A DNA stretch of 64,000 nt from an uncultured Alteromonadaceae bacterium (GCA_947494925.1 CANLWS010000002.1:310001-374000); one strand, 5' to 3'; counted from the stretch's first letter, positions 44,033 to 53,538 are shown. The notes: generated by a model not told the origin, from the sequence alone. Program-made: numbers and translations.

Positions 44033-47000
44033 ATGCGCACAATCCAATGGCTGTTGATTTCCTTTCTGTTGCTGTCCTCTTCCCTATTGCAAGCCGCTTG
44101 GCAGGATAGTAACGATACTGAATTTAGTTATTCACCCAGACCGACCTTTGATCGGGTAAACCGGTTGTATTCATCTGTTGTCACTGTCACTAATCAGGGG
44201 GAACAAAGTATAAGCGGACCAATGCGCATTGTGTTTGATGCAACAAGTCATCAAGTCATGAATGCGGACGGTGAAGAGAATGGTTTACCTTATATCTTGC
44301 TCGACATTGAAGAACTGGCTGCAGGCGCTTCGCAAAATCTCTCAGTGAAGCTGGAACTCAAGCGAGCGAGTCTATCCCTTGATATGCGACTTCAGTCAGA
44401 TATCGTTGTGGACGGAACAGGGTTGCAACTTGCAGAGGATCAGATTGCAATTTTCTATAATCGTCCTGATGGCGATTATACTGATTGGGGTTTACATCTG
44501 TTTAATGGTCAAGGTTGCGGTAATTACGCTGCGCCCACTACTGAGAGTGTTCATTTTAACAACTGGCCAGACCCATACCCGCTAGATGGTGTGCATCCTG
44601 AATACGGTGGTTATTTCATACTTACCATTGAACCAGGTGCTGACTGCTACAATTTTATTGTTCATAAAGGCGATGAAAAAGCACTAGGGCCGAATGATAG
44701 TCGATTTGAGCCTGCCAATGGCCAGGAAGCTTTTACCTTTGACGGATTCCCGGAGCTCTGGTACGAACCAGTATCCACCCGGCCAATATTTTTAGATGGT
44801 GCCCGCGCGCACTGGATGTCACCAACTGAATTATTGTGGTTAACTGAGAACGTAAACGCAGCTGTTACGCGGCTTTATTATTCTGAGGGCGCCGGTTTAT
44901 CTACAGTGAACGAGACGTCACTCAGTGCCAACCAATTTGTGGAGCTGTCTCCTGGTGATGTATCTGCACAAGTATTTGACGAAAATCCCCATTTAGCTGG
45001 TTTCAGTGGATTCAACCTTGACGTAAGCGCCGAATCCGCAAAAACGATTCTTAAAGGTCAAATAATCGCCGTTGCACTTGACCAACAAAATACATTGCTG
45101 GAAGCCACGCGAGTACAAACCCCACGGATTCTGGATGTGTTGTACACCTCGGCAGAAAATGACGCCGATGAAGCGCAACTGGGACTGACCTACTCTGGTG
45201 ACCTGGTCACGCAAAATGTGTGGGCCCCGACAGCGCAGATGGTTAAGCTGAAAGTCTACTCGGCCGACAAGAACCTGATAAGTAATAACGAGATGGCGCT
45301 TGATACCGCCACGGGGATCTGGTCTTACACATCACCTGTACAAGCCGTGGACCGTTTGTTTTATCGATACGAATTGAGTGTTTATCATCCCCTCACTCAA
45401 CAAATTGAAACGTTGGAAACCACTGACCCCTATTCAGTGGGATTGTCCACTAACGGAAGATACACACAATATGTAGATTTGACGGATGAGGACCTTAAAC
45501 CGGAAGGCTGGGACACGCATACAGTGCCAACGGTCACCGACCCGGAAGACAATATTATTTATGAGGGGCATATCCGGGATTTTAGTATTCTGGATGAAAG
45601 CACATCAGCACAAAATCGTGGAAAATACCTTGCGTTCACGGAACAAAATTCTGCGCCTGTCACCCATTTAAAGCAGCTACAAGAGGCAGGATTAACCCAC
45701 TTTCATGTGCTCCCGGCAAACGACATAGCCTCAATTCAGGAAGATGTTACACAACGGGTTGATTTGACTGATACCGTTGCCAGATTGTGTGAATTCAATT
45801 CATCTGCGCCTGTTTGCGGTGTGGAAGATCCAGGTGCAACCTTGCTGTCTGTGCTGCAAGGGTACGCTCCCGAAACAACAGATGCACAAGCATTGATTAA
45901 CGCACTTCGCGGCCTTGATGGTTTCAACTGGGGTTACGACCCTCACCATTTCGCTGCGCCAGAGGGAAGTTATGCATCAGATCCGGACGGTGTCGCCAGA
46001 ATCGTCGAAATGCGTGCGATGAATCAAGCTTTGCACGAAATGGGATTGCGGGTTGTTCTGGATGTGGTTTACAACCACACTGCCTCTTCCGGTCTGTTTG
46101 ATAACTCGGTATTGGATAAAGTCGTGCCCGGCTATTATCACAGACTCAGTGAAACTACCGGCGGTATCGAGAACTCTACCTGTTGCGAAAATACTGCGAC
46201 TGAACATCGTATGATGAGCAAGCTAATGAGTGATTCGCTAGTTAGTTTCGCTGAACATTTTGGCTTCGATTCATTCCGCTTTGATCTGATGGGTCATATT
46301 CCGAAACAGGCAATTCTGGAAGCCAGAGACGCTGTCTGGGCAGTCGATCCTGACAATTACTTTTATGGTGAAGGCTGGAACTTTGGCGAAGTGGTTAACA
46401 ATCGCCGCTTTGAACAAGCAGCTCAGTTGAATATGGCCGGCAGCGAAGTCGGTACCTTTTCAGATCGACAGCGCGATGCTGTGCGAAGCGGTGCGTTATT
46501 TAATGCCGGTGGAAGCCTCAATCAACAAGACGTTATCAGAGTTGGTCTGGTGGGCAATATCAGCAGTTACGAATTCGTTGCAGCCAGTGGCGCCTACTTA
46601 TCAGCTTATGACTACCAGTGGAACGGTCAACCAGCAGGGTATAGCGATGATCCAGCAGACACAGTTAACTATATATCCAAACATGACAATGAAACCTTAT
46701 GGGATCAACTGCAATACAACTTGCCGGGAGAGATGTCGGCAGAAGACAGAATTAGAGCGCAAAATGTTGCGCTATCTGTGCCTCTGCTGAGTCAAGGTAT
46801 TCCATTTTTGCATATGGGATCAGAGCTGGTTCGGTCTAAGTCTATGGATAGAAATACCTTTGACGCTGGTGATTGGTTTAATCGTGTTGATTTCACCCAG
46901 ACAGAAAGTAACTGGAATATTGGGCTGCCTTTGGCCCAGGATAATCAAAATAACTGGGGAGCAATCAGTGGCATTATTGCCAATCCTAACTCTCAGATAA

Positions 47001-48397
47001 ATGCGTCGGGTATTCAACTGACATCACAACTGTTTAAAGAGTTTTTAAGTATCCGTTCACAAAGCAAATTGTTCCGCTTAACTAACGCTGCAGACGTATC
47101 TAACCGGATTAAATTCCACAATACCGGTCAAGGACAGATTCAAGGCCTGATCGTCATGAGCCTGGATGATGGCATTGGCCTGTCAGATATTGACCCCTAT
47201 AACGATGCGATTGTGGTGGTATTTAATGGCTCGGCTGCCGAGCAAAGCTTCACCATCAATGACGCGGTAGATTTTACCCTGCATGAAAACCAGGCAAGTT
47301 CCGCTGACAGTCGTGTGCAATCAGCCAGTTTCAGCAATGGCACCTTTAACGTTCCAGCTCTGACAACGGCAGTGTTTGTAAAACTGCAGGGAGAGGAACA
47401 AGGCTTTGGTCTGTCTGCCCTCCCCCCATACGGTGACCGAGCGATTTACTTGCGTGGACAAATGAACGACTGGGACACTTCCAGTGAGTTTGAATATGTT
47501 GGCAATGACACCTACCAACTTGAAATTGAGTTGCTGGCTGGCAGTTACGAATTCAAGATTGCCGATGAATTTTTCTCTGTTGCGAATATTGGTGGTGGGT
47601 TCAATATGCCAATCGGTTCAGAGGCAACCCTGAGTAACTTTGGTAATAACCTTGTTATTCAGCCTGTGGCAGATGGATTGTACCGTTTCGAGCTGAACGC
47701 AACTGATGCTAGCTCTCCGACTCTGTTGGTAACGCCTGATGATCCTTCAGCCATCCCACCACCTTATGGTGAAACAACGATTTATCTTCGGGGTTTGTTT
47801 GGCGACTGGGGGACCAACAGTCCCATGGAGTACAAGGGAGATGGGATATACCGGGCAACCTATATACTTGGCGAAGGCGAGACACTGTTTAAAGTCGCTG
47901 CTGAGGATTGGGCTAACCCGAATCTGGGTTCAAATGAAACGATGAACCCAGGAGATACGGTCACTCTGACACAAGGCTCTGGTGATAATATCCGATTGTT
48001 GCTGGAATCTGCTGAAGAGCTTGAATTTGAGCTGGATGCTAATAACGTTAATAATCCTTCTTTGACGGTACAAGCCGCAGATCCATATGCGAATTCACCA
48101 CTTTTCCTTCGTGGAAGCTTTAATGGTTGGGGTGAAGGCAATGCATTTAGTTTTGTTGGTGACCGTGTTTACACAACAACCCTGCCGTTGGATAGCGGAG
48201 ACTACTTCTTCAAAGTAGCAACAGCTGATTGGGGAGATTCCTATGGCTCCGATCAGACTTTGTCCACTGAAGCGTCTGCCCAATTATTCAGAGACGGTGG
48301 TGATGTCAGCCTTTCTTTAACCGAAAGCGGTAACGCCACTTTTACCTTTGATAAGTCCTTACCAGAAGAACCTGTTATTTCAGTGGTTGTGGAGTAA
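44033..48397 (+). CDS. Secreted pullulanase-type alpha-1,6-glucosidase (GH13) with C-terminal repeats
   Basis: This 1454-aa protein has a signal peptide (about residues 1-22). An N-terminal beta domain is followed by a pullulanase-associated CBM41-like domain (GGYFILTIEPGADCYNFIVH). E-set domains lead to a GH13 barrel. The catalytic Asp lies in FDSFRFDLMGHIPK, the Glu in YFYGEGWNFGE and the third acid in YISKHDNETLWDQ. It cuts alpha-1,6 branches in pullulan, glycogen or starch. The last 330 or so residues contain three related repeats of about 100 residues, each starting like YGDRAIYLRGQMNDW. They are probably starch-binding. It pairs with the PEP-CTERM gene upstream and a terminator follows. 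Confidence 0.93.
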   Translation: MRTIQWLLISFLLLSSSLLQAAWQDSNDTEFSYSPRPTFDRVNRLYSSVVTVTNQGEQSISGPMRIVFDATSHQVMNADGEENGLPYILLDIEELAAGASQNLSVKLELKRASLSLDMRLQSDIVVDGTGLQLAEDQIAIFYNRPDGDYTDWGLHLFNGQGCGNYAAPTTESVHFNNWPDPYPLDGVHPEYGGYFILTIEPGADCYNFIVHKGDEKALGPNDSRFEPANGQEAFTFDGFPELWYEPVSTRPIFLDGARAHWMSPTELLWLTENVNAAVTRLYYSEGAGLSTVNETSLSANQFVELSPGDVSAQVFDENPHLAGFSGFNLDVSAESAKTILKGQIIAVALDQQNTLLEATRVQTPRILDVLYTSAENDADEAQLGLTYSGDLVTQNVWAPTAQMVKLKVYSADKNLISNNEMALDTATGIWSYTSPVQAVDRLFYRYELSVYHPLTQQIETLETTDPYSVGLSTNGRYTQYVDLTDEDLKPEGWDTHTVPTVTDPEDNIIYEGHIRDFSILDESTSAQNRGKYLAFTEQNSAPVTHLKQLQEAGLTHFHVLPANDIASIQEDVTQRVDLTDTVARLCEFNSSAPVCGVEDPGATLLSVLQGYAPETTDAQALINALRGLDGFNWGYDPHHFAAPEGSYASDPDGVARIVEMRAMNQALHEMGLRVVLDVVYNHTASSGLFDNSVLDKVVPGYYHRLSETTGGIENSTCCENTATEHRMMSKLMSDSLVSFAEHFGFDSFRFDLMGHIPKQAILEARDAVWAVDPDNYFYGEGWNFGEVVNNRRFEQAAQLNMAGSEVGTFSDRQRDAVRSGALFNAGGSLNQQDVIRVGLVGNISSYEFVAASGAYLSAYDYQWNGQPAGYSDDPADTVNYISKHDNETLWDQLQYNLPGEMSAEDRIRAQNVALSVPLLSQGIPFLHMGSELVRSKSMDRNTFDAGDWFNRVDFTQTESNWNIGLPLAQDNQNNWGAISGIIANPNSQINASGIQLTSQLFKEFLSIRSQSKLFRLTNAADVSNRIKFHNTGQGQIQGLIVMSLDDGIGLSDIDPYNDAIVVVFNGSAAEQSFTINDAVDFTLHENQASSADSRVQSASFSNGTFNVPALTTAVFVKLQGEEQGFGLSALPPYGDRAIYLRGQMNDWDTSSEFEYVGNDTYQLEIELLAGSYEFKIADEFFSVANIGGGFNMPIGSEATLSNFGNNLVIQPVADGLYRFELNATDASSPTLLVTPDDPSAIPPPYGETTIYLRGLFGDWGTNSPMEYKGDGIYRATYILGEGETLFKVAAEDWANPNLGSNETMNPGDTVTLTQGSGDNIRLLLESAEELEFELDANNVNNPSLTVQAADPYANSPLFLRGSFNGWGEGNAFSFVGDRVYTTTLPLDSGDYFFKVATADWGDSYGSDQTLSTEASAQLFRDGGDVSLSLTESGNATFTFDKSLPEEPVISVVVE

Positions 48398-48412
48398 AGG
48401 TATTATCAATGA

Positions 48413-48443
48413 TAACGGGCTTGCCGCGCAGGCCCGTTTTTTT
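48413..48443 (+). terminator. Terminator after the pullulanase gene
   Basis: ACGGGC, an 11-nt loop region, GCCCGT followed by seven T. It abuts the stop of the converging small gene at 48442. Confidence 0.9.
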
Positions 48444-48711
48444 ATACTGGTTCTGAGTCTAGTTCAATTACCTTAACGGCCACGTGCATGCCATCCACTG
48501 TCCATTGCCCGGTAATATGATTTTTAATTACTCTTGAGAAGAATGTTTTTTCCGACCCATCATCAAAGCGGACTTCCATGTTACAAAAGTGCTGTTCCTT
48601 GCATAGAAAATCGGGAATGTTGACTTGAATGGCTTTAGGTTGAAGTGAAGGTTTTCTGCGTTTTGCCCAATCTTTTGGGATAATTTCAAATTTATAGTGT
48701 TTTTTATTCAT
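48442..48711 (-). CDS. Small soluble protein of unknown function (89 aa)
   Basis: This is an 89-residue basic-to-neutral protein without signal or membrane segments. It has Lys-rich start KKHYKFEIIPKDWAKRRKPS, then VNIPDFLCKEQHFCNMEVRF with two cysteines, and ends VDGMHVAVKVIELDSEP. I do not recognise the family. The frame is isolated, the composition is plausible and it stops exactly at the pullulanase terminator. The ribosome binding site is weak. Confidence 0.6.
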   Translation of the reverse strand: MNKKHYKFEIIPKDWAKRRKPSLQPKAIQVNIPDFLCKEQHFCNMEVRFDDGSEKTFFSRVIKNHITGQWTVDGMHVAVKVIELDSEPV

Positions 48712-49003
48712 CGCCAGATGATCGCATAAATATTGGTCAATCTCAAAAACTAGTTATGCTTATCCAAAGGTTTCCATCCGAGCATTTGCAATCTTACCTA
48801 CTCCCGGCAAACTGCCCAAGCGCTACCAGATTTTAATATACCTGTTCAATGTTTTCCTGATTCAAATTAAGCGAGGATGCTCTTAACAGTCTTACCTTGT
48901 AACGAATTAGCCAGTTAATTAAAGAATTAAGAGCTATAAAGTGAACTGCTGATATGAGAAATTAACTGTATAAAAACATATTTTGCATCAGAGGACGTCA
49001 CAA

Positions 49004-49537
49004 TTGACCTTTAGCAACACTTACATTGAGACAGAAAGTCTTCCAGCGCTTGAGGATATGCCTACGCAGGCGTTATCCGGCAAGTATCGGCCGACAAATA
49101 TCATCCTGACGATAGCTATTTTCGGCTTGTTGGCCATCATAATGACCGCCATTCGATTTCAGCCCTTATTCACCTTGAATGAAGGTCTTGTCGTGGCCTA
49201 CCCGGTTGGGATGGCTGTTTGCCTGACTTTGGGACTATTAATCAGTGTGTACCACTATTTCGCCGATCCCCTAAAACGTTATGCGCTGAGAGAGCAAGAC
49301 ATCAGCTTTACCTCGGGATTGTTTTTCCGTAAGACAATCTGCCAACCCATACTGCGTATTCAGCATATTGAAGTGCAACGCGGTCCCATTGAACGTTTAG
49401 TTGGTTTGGCATCATTGCAGGTGTTCAGTGCCGGTGGCGCTACTCATACTTTTGAGATCCCTGGATTGGAAGAAGAACTGGCACAACAAATGCGACAATT
49501 TATTCTTGATCACAAGGACACCCAAAGTCATGGATGA
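49004..49537 (+). CDS. Membrane protein with bacterial PH domain (YdbS-like)
   Basis: This 177-aa protein has two membrane helices (about residues 30-55 and 67-92) and a bPH2 domain: YALREQDISFTSGLFFRKT followed by IQHIEVQRGPIERLVGLASL. I start it at TTG 49004, which follows AGAGGACGTCA. Such proteins come in YdbS/YdbT pairs in the inner membrane, and their function is poorly known. Its end overlaps the next gene by 8 bp, so the two are coupled. Confidence 0.85.
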   Translation: MTFSNTYIETESLPALEDMPTQALSGKYRPTNIILTIAIFGLLAIIMTAIRFQPLFTLNEGLVVAYPVGMAVCLTLGLLISVYHYFADPLKRYALREQDISFTSGLFFRKTICQPILRIQHIEVQRGPIERLVGLASLQVFSAGGATHTFEIPGLEEELAQQMRQFILDHKDTQSHG

Positions 49538-51089
49538 GAATCCGTTACCCGTCTCAGCGATGACAGATATTCAGGGGGATGAGGAATGGAGAAGGCTGTC
49601 TCCAATCGCTATTTTGTATTTTGCCGCCAGTGCCATTCGCGTTTTGGCTGGCAACTTTGTGTACCTTATCCCTGCATTTGCGGTGAGCTATAAACAAATC
49701 ACTGACAATCCAGGCATGACAATTCCCATTATTGGCGGATTGTTCAGTTTGCTTTTACTTTATGCCTTGTTGAGTTACTACTTTTATCAGTTCAGATTAG
49801 CACAGGACAGCGTTGAAATAAGAGCCGGTGTATTTGCTAAAAAACATATTAATTTGCCCTTTTCACGCATCCAGAACATCACTCTGGAGCAACCCATTTA
49901 CTACAGAGTAACCAACTACGTCTGCCTGCAACTCGATACTGCCGGATCTGCCAAGCAAGAAGCAAAAATTGTCGCTATGCCATTGGATGCGGGCAACGCG
50001 TTAAAACAACATATTTTGGCCAAGAAAGATGAACAGTCCGGGATTATTGATTCTGATATTAGTTCCGAAACACCGATTGAATCGCAGGAACAAGTACTTA
50101 ATCGCAGAAGCATCAAAGATTTAATTATCCATGGTATCACCAATAACAGAGTCTGGATTATCCTCGGTGCTGCGGCCCCCTTTTACGACAATATCAGTGG
50201 TTCAGTTGCCAGTTACCTGCAATCCATAGGCATTGATCTAGAGCAAATTTTAAGTTCGCAAACAATTGCCTGGTGGCAGTTTGGCCTATACGCATTATCA
50301 CTTGCCATGATTATCATGTTGTTATTGACACTCTTTTCGGTGGCAGGATCAATTCTGGTTTTTTATGGTTTTACCCTAAGTAAAACCCATGACCGGTATG
50401 TGCGTCGTTCTGGCTTGCTGACACGCCAGGAAGTCAGTATGAAACTTTCTCGACTGCAGGTTGTTGTTAGGAAACAAGACTGGCTTGATAGGCTATTGGG
50501 TAGAATAAATTTGCAGCTGGAGCAAAATAATTCAGGTGTGAAAGGTGCAAATGAATTAGCCAATACAAACAAGATACTCGTCCCTTCGGTAAAAGAAGCT
50601 GAGTGTAAATTGTTAATCGAAGACGCTTTTCCAGGTAACAACCTGTCTACCACAGAATTCACAGCCATTAGTAAACGGTTTTTATTACGTTACTATTTGC
50701 TTTGGGTGTTTCCTGTTTTCACTTTTCTGATATCAGTTGCATTGTATCAGGCCCGTTACACTGAATTGATAGTTGTTCTAGTGATGACGATATTGATTTG
50801 TATATTGATTTACATGCGTTGGCTACGTTGGGGCTATGCTTTTGACGATGAATTTATCTATGTTAGAAAGGGAATGCTGGGGGTGGATTATTACTGTTTT
50901 CCTATTCACAAAGTCCAACAGACACAATTTAAGCAAAGCGTTTTAATGAAACGCCGTGGCCTCGCCACCTGCAGATTACTCCTTGCCTCAGGCGGGATCA
51001 CCATACCTTTTATTTCACAGGCCAGCTGTCACAAGTTGATAAACAATAGCTTGTACAAGGTAGAATCCGAAAAACAATCCTGGATGTAA
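49530..51089 (+). CDS. Membrane protein with multiple bacterial PH domains (YdbT-like)
   Basis: From the ATG in the ATGGATGA overlap, this 519-aa protein contains paired membrane helices (about residues 30-85, 225-275 and 370-410) alternating with three bPH2 domains. Each has the R-x-GxF-x-x-K pattern (EIRAGVFAKKHINLPFSRIQ, YVRRSGLLTRQEVSMKLSRL, YVRKGMLGVDYYCFPIHKVQ). It is the standard partner of the preceding YdbS-like gene. The cytochrome b561 gene follows 15 bp later. Confidence 0.88.
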   Translation: MDENPLPVSAMTDIQGDEEWRRLSPIAILYFAASAIRVLAGNFVYLIPAFAVSYKQITDNPGMTIPIIGGLFSLLLLYALLSYYFYQFRLAQDSVEIRAGVFAKKHINLPFSRIQNITLEQPIYYRVTNYVCLQLDTAGSAKQEAKIVAMPLDAGNALKQHILAKKDEQSGIIDSDISSETPIESQEQVLNRRSIKDLIIHGITNNRVWIILGAAAPFYDNISGSVASYLQSIGIDLEQILSSQTIAWWQFGLYALSLAMIIMLLLTLFSVAGSILVFYGFTLSKTHDRYVRRSGLLTRQEVSMKLSRLQVVVRKQDWLDRLLGRINLQLEQNNSGVKGANELANTNKILVPSVKEAECKLLIEDAFPGNNLSTTEFTAISKRFLLRYYLLWVFPVFTFLISVALYQARYTELIVVLVMTILICILIYMRWLRWGYAFDDEFIYVRKGMLGVDYYCFPIHKVQQTQFKQSVLMKRRGLATCRLLLASGGITIPFISQASCHKLINNSLYKVESEKQSWM

Positions 51090-51104
51090 TAATAAAGTCA
51101 CTGC

Positions 51105-51812
51105 ATGAATAACAACTCCAATCAAACTGAAAAAAAACGACTGGTGTGGGACCTGCCCCTACGCTTGTTCCATTGGCTTCTGGTGCTGGCGCTAGCGACG
51201 CAATGGCTGACCGCTGAGGTGCTTGAAGGTTACAATCAGCTGCACAGCATAGTTGGCTATATCACTTTGGGATTAATTGCTTTCAGGCTGATATGGGGGT
51301 TTATCGGATCCACTTATGCCCGGTTTTCAGATTTCTTATATTCACCCAAAACGGTTTTAGCGTATATCAGAGACCTGTTCACCGTTCGAAAGCAACAGTA
51401 CACAGGACACAACCCTCTTGGCGGTTTGTTGGTGCCTGCTGTTCTGATCATTGTCGGTTTACAGGCAGTAAGCGGCTTGTTTGTCAGTGATGAGATTTTT
51501 CATTCAGGTCCTTACTATCAAAGCATCAATGAGCGGGTCACCGATGTCATGGAATGGTTGCACCACAACCTTTTTGACCTGCTTTTAGTTCTGGTAGCTT
51601 TTCATATATTCGCCATCTTCTGGTATCAGATGAAACTCAAAAAAAATCTGATAAAACCAATGGTAGATGGCCACAAGCATGTATCTGAAAAACAGGCTAT
51701 TGATGGTTCAAGGTTACTAAGAGCCATCCTATTGGTAATTATTATCGCGGTATTCATCTACTGGCTAGTGGAGATTGCACCACCAGAGATTGAGTCTGAT
51801 TACTACTTTTAG
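51105..51812 (+). CDS. Cytochrome b561-type membrane protein
   Basis: This 235-aa di-heme cytochrome b has four or five helices. Candidate heme His ligands lie in RLFHWLLVLALATQW, QLHSIVGYITLGLIAFRLIW, EWLHHNLFDLLLVLVAFHIF. It would pass electrons from the quinone pool to a periplasmic c-type cytochrome. In many related genomes a cytochrome c' or c556 gene is adjacent; here it is about 2 kb downstream on the other strand (53776-54240). Confidence 0.88.
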   Translation: MNNNSNQTEKKRLVWDLPLRLFHWLLVLALATQWLTAEVLEGYNQLHSIVGYITLGLIAFRLIWGFIGSTYARFSDFLYSPKTVLAYIRDLFTVRKQQYTGHNPLGGLLVPAVLIIVGLQAVSGLFVSDEIFHSGPYYQSINERVTDVMEWLHHNLFDLLLVLVAFHIFAIFWYQMKLKKNLIKPMVDGHKHVSEKQAIDGSRLLRAILLVIIIAVFIYWLVEIAPPEIESDYYF

Positions 51813-52122
51813 GTTTCTTCAAACCGGAATAATTAACCGGAGGTTTGAGTGAGTTATAGAGTCTAAGGCTAAGTATTGAAGATTCACGCTGGGTAATAAA
51901 GAGTCAGTCTTGAGTCGGCTGGTTGGAGCGAATGGCTCTCGTTGTTTCACCCGCCGCTCCTGGTCTACTTTAGACAATTAAACGGTCAGTGCCTGAATTA
52001 ATTTTTGAGCATGCCTTTGGTCTCTCAGTGCCAATAACGGACACTAATAATCCACCGGGAGCTGAAACATTCTCATGCACCTGTGACTAATAAGTTTAGG
52101 TGAGGTCTTTTTCTTCCCAAAT
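51813..52122. other. Intergenic region between cytochrome b561 and MarR genes
   Basis: About 310 bp without a convincing gene. A hairpin TCAAACC/GGTTTGA (51819-51848) containing CCGG repeats lies just after the cytochrome gene and may end its transcript, although no T-run follows. Nothing else recognisable was seen. Confidence 0.4.
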
Positions 52123-52572
52123 TTAGGAGCTATGCCCCAAATAGCGATTTAGAAATTTCAAGGTTGATACAACAGATTCTAAGTCAGCCTCCTTTATCTC
52201 ATGCGCAATTGTATTTGCCCAGGGAACTTGCTTATCCATCACCTTTTTATAAATGTCTTGTCCTTTATCCGTAATACATATCAGCTTTGCTTTCTGATGG
52301 TTTGGGTTCGCCACAGGCTCAAGCAACCCGTCATTTGTCATTTCATTGGCAAGTCGCTGAACAGCCTGTCTTGACTGCCCCATTGTCCTTGCTATCTCTG
52401 GCACAGTCATTGAGTTTCCACTTTGGGACAGCGCCCCAAGCACTTTCCATCGAGCACTTGTCAAATTTAGCTCTTTAACTAATTGGTCTCCTGCTGTAAT
52501 CAACAAACCATTTAGCTTAAAAGTTTCTAAAAACACTTCCGTTAACATGCTGCCCTTAAGTGTATGTTTCAT
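52123..52572 (-). CDS. MarR-family transcriptional regulator
   Basis: This 149-aa winged-helix regulator has LTSARWKVLGALSQSGNSMT, VPEIARTMGQSRQAVQRLAN and the wing NDGLLEPVANPNHQKAKLIC. MarR proteins often respond to phenolics, quinones or oxidants. It is divergent from an operon of a membrane protein and an ABM-domain protein. Two palindromes in the 90-bp gap cover the promoter of that operon. One palindrome begins 12 bp before this gene's own start codon, implying autorepression. Confidence 0.93.
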   Translation of the reverse strand: MKHTLKGSMLTEVFLETFKLNGLLITAGDQLVKELNLTSARWKVLGALSQSGNSMTVPEIARTMGQSRQAVQRLANEMTNDGLLEPVANPNHQKAKLICITDKGQDIYKKVMDKQVPWANTIAHEIKEADLESVVSTLKFLNRYLGHSS

Positions 52573-52583
52573 CGCTCCCCCAC

Positions 52584-52605
52584 ATTTGACAACATGTTGT
52601 CAAAT
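52584..52605. promoter_or_regulatory. MarR operator 1 (22-bp perfect palindrome)
   Basis: A perfect 22-bp palindrome with core TTGACAACATGTTGTCAA. It covers the -35 box of the plus-strand promoter and the region just upstream of the MarR start codon. Confidence 0.8.
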
Positions 52606-52625
52606 GACTCTATTAACATTATAAT
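52597..52625 (+). promoter_or_regulatory. Promoter of the MarR-controlled operon
   Basis: TTGTCA (52597-52602), a 17-bp spacer and a perfect TATAAT (52620-52625). Operator 1 overlaps the -35 box and operator 2 the -10 box and start site, so repression would be tight. Confidence 0.8.
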
Positions 52626-52644
52626 GACAATATGTTGTCATTAT
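52621..52644. promoter_or_regulatory. MarR operator 2
   Basis: ATAATGACAA, centre TATG, TTGTCATTAT. The 10-bp arms are exact complements and share TGACAA/TTGTCA with operator 1. The centres are 38 bp apart. Confidence 0.75.
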
Positions 52645-52662
52645 AATTCAAGAGAACAGTCA

Positions 52663-53115
52663 ATGAAACGTAAAATACATCTAGTCGCCGCAATAGTTGC
52701 AACGCTGTGTATTGCGATATTTTTTACTTCCACCCTTGCTGTTGAACTATTCGGCTCGGAAGAAGCGATAAAAATAGTAAAAGTCTTAGTCGTAACTCCT
52801 GGCTTATATATCTTAATTCCCGCGATGGCATTAGTTGGCGGGACAGGTTTTTCCTTAAGCAAAAACAGAAAGGCCCAATTGATCGGTAAAAAGAAAAAAC
52901 GAATGCCATTCATAGCTGCGAATGGACTATTAGTTCTCACCCCCTGTGCGATTTATCTAAGCCTTTGGGCAAATTCAGGTTTATTTGATACAAGATTTTA
53001 TATTGTACAGGGGGTAGAGCTAATGGCTGGTGCTACCAATCTAATATTGATGGGTTTGAATTTGAGAGATGGTCTTCAAATGACGGGCAAGATGCGACGC
53101 AACACATCAATCTAA
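52663..53115 (+). CDS. Four-helix membrane protein, MarR-controlled
   Basis: From ATG 52663, after AGAGAACA, this is a 150-aa inner-membrane protein with hydrophobic segments at about residues 5-28, 37-62, 81-103 and 111-135. A basic loop (KNRKAQLIGKKKKRMPF) sits between helices 2 and 3. I do not recognise the family. A longer frame from 52564 would start upstream of the promoter, so it is rejected. It is first in an operon with the ABM-domain gene. Confidence 0.78.
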   Translation: MKRKIHLVAAIVATLCIAIFFTSTLAVELFGSEEAIKIVKVLVVTPGLYILIPAMALVGGTGFSLSKNRKAQLIGKKKKRMPFIAANGLLVLTPCAIYLSLWANSGLFDTRFYIVQGVELMAGATNLILMGLNLRDGLQMTGKMRRNTSI

Positions 53116-53169
53116 CCTGAGCCTAAGTTTAAACTAAGAAATGCTGCACACACTTACTGGAGAAATCAT

Positions 53170-53538
53170 ATGATAGATATGCAACCCCTTGATAAGCAAG
53201 TACCTATATTTGAGCAACTTAAAACTGATCAGTCACCAGTGGTGCTTGTAAACATTTTTAATGTAGCAGAAGAGGATGTTTCTGCACTAATAAAAGCGTG
53301 GAAAAATGATGCGAATTGGATGAAAAAACAGCCTGGATATATTTCAACTCAATTACACAGAGGCATAGCTGGAAGTACAGTATTTATGAACTATGCTGTA
53401 TGGGAGTCTGTCGAAGCATTTAGAAACGCTTTTAACCACCCTGATTTCCAAGAAACCTTAAAAGCATACCCTTCTTCCGCTGTAACTTCCCCTCACCTAT
53501 TTAGCAAACTGTCCATCCCAAACCTATGCACTGAATAA
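53170..53538 (+). CDS. Antibiotic biosynthesis monooxygenase (ABM) domain protein
   Basis: This 122-aa protein with the ABM ferredoxin-like fold has VVLVNIFNVAEEDVSALIKA, then MKKQPGYISTQLHRGIAGST, then FMNYAVWESVEAFRNAFNHP. Such small proteins include quinol monooxygenases and heme-degrading enzymes; catalytic identity is not clear here. The gene is 54 bp after the membrane protein gene and probably in the same MarR-regulated operon. ATG follows CTGGAGAAATC. Confidence 0.85.
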   Translation: MIDMQPLDKQVPIFEQLKTDQSPVVLVNIFNVAEEDVSALIKAWKNDANWMKKQPGYISTQLHRGIAGSTVFMNYAVWESVEAFRNAFNHPDFQETLKAYPSSAVTSPHLFSKLSIPNLCTE

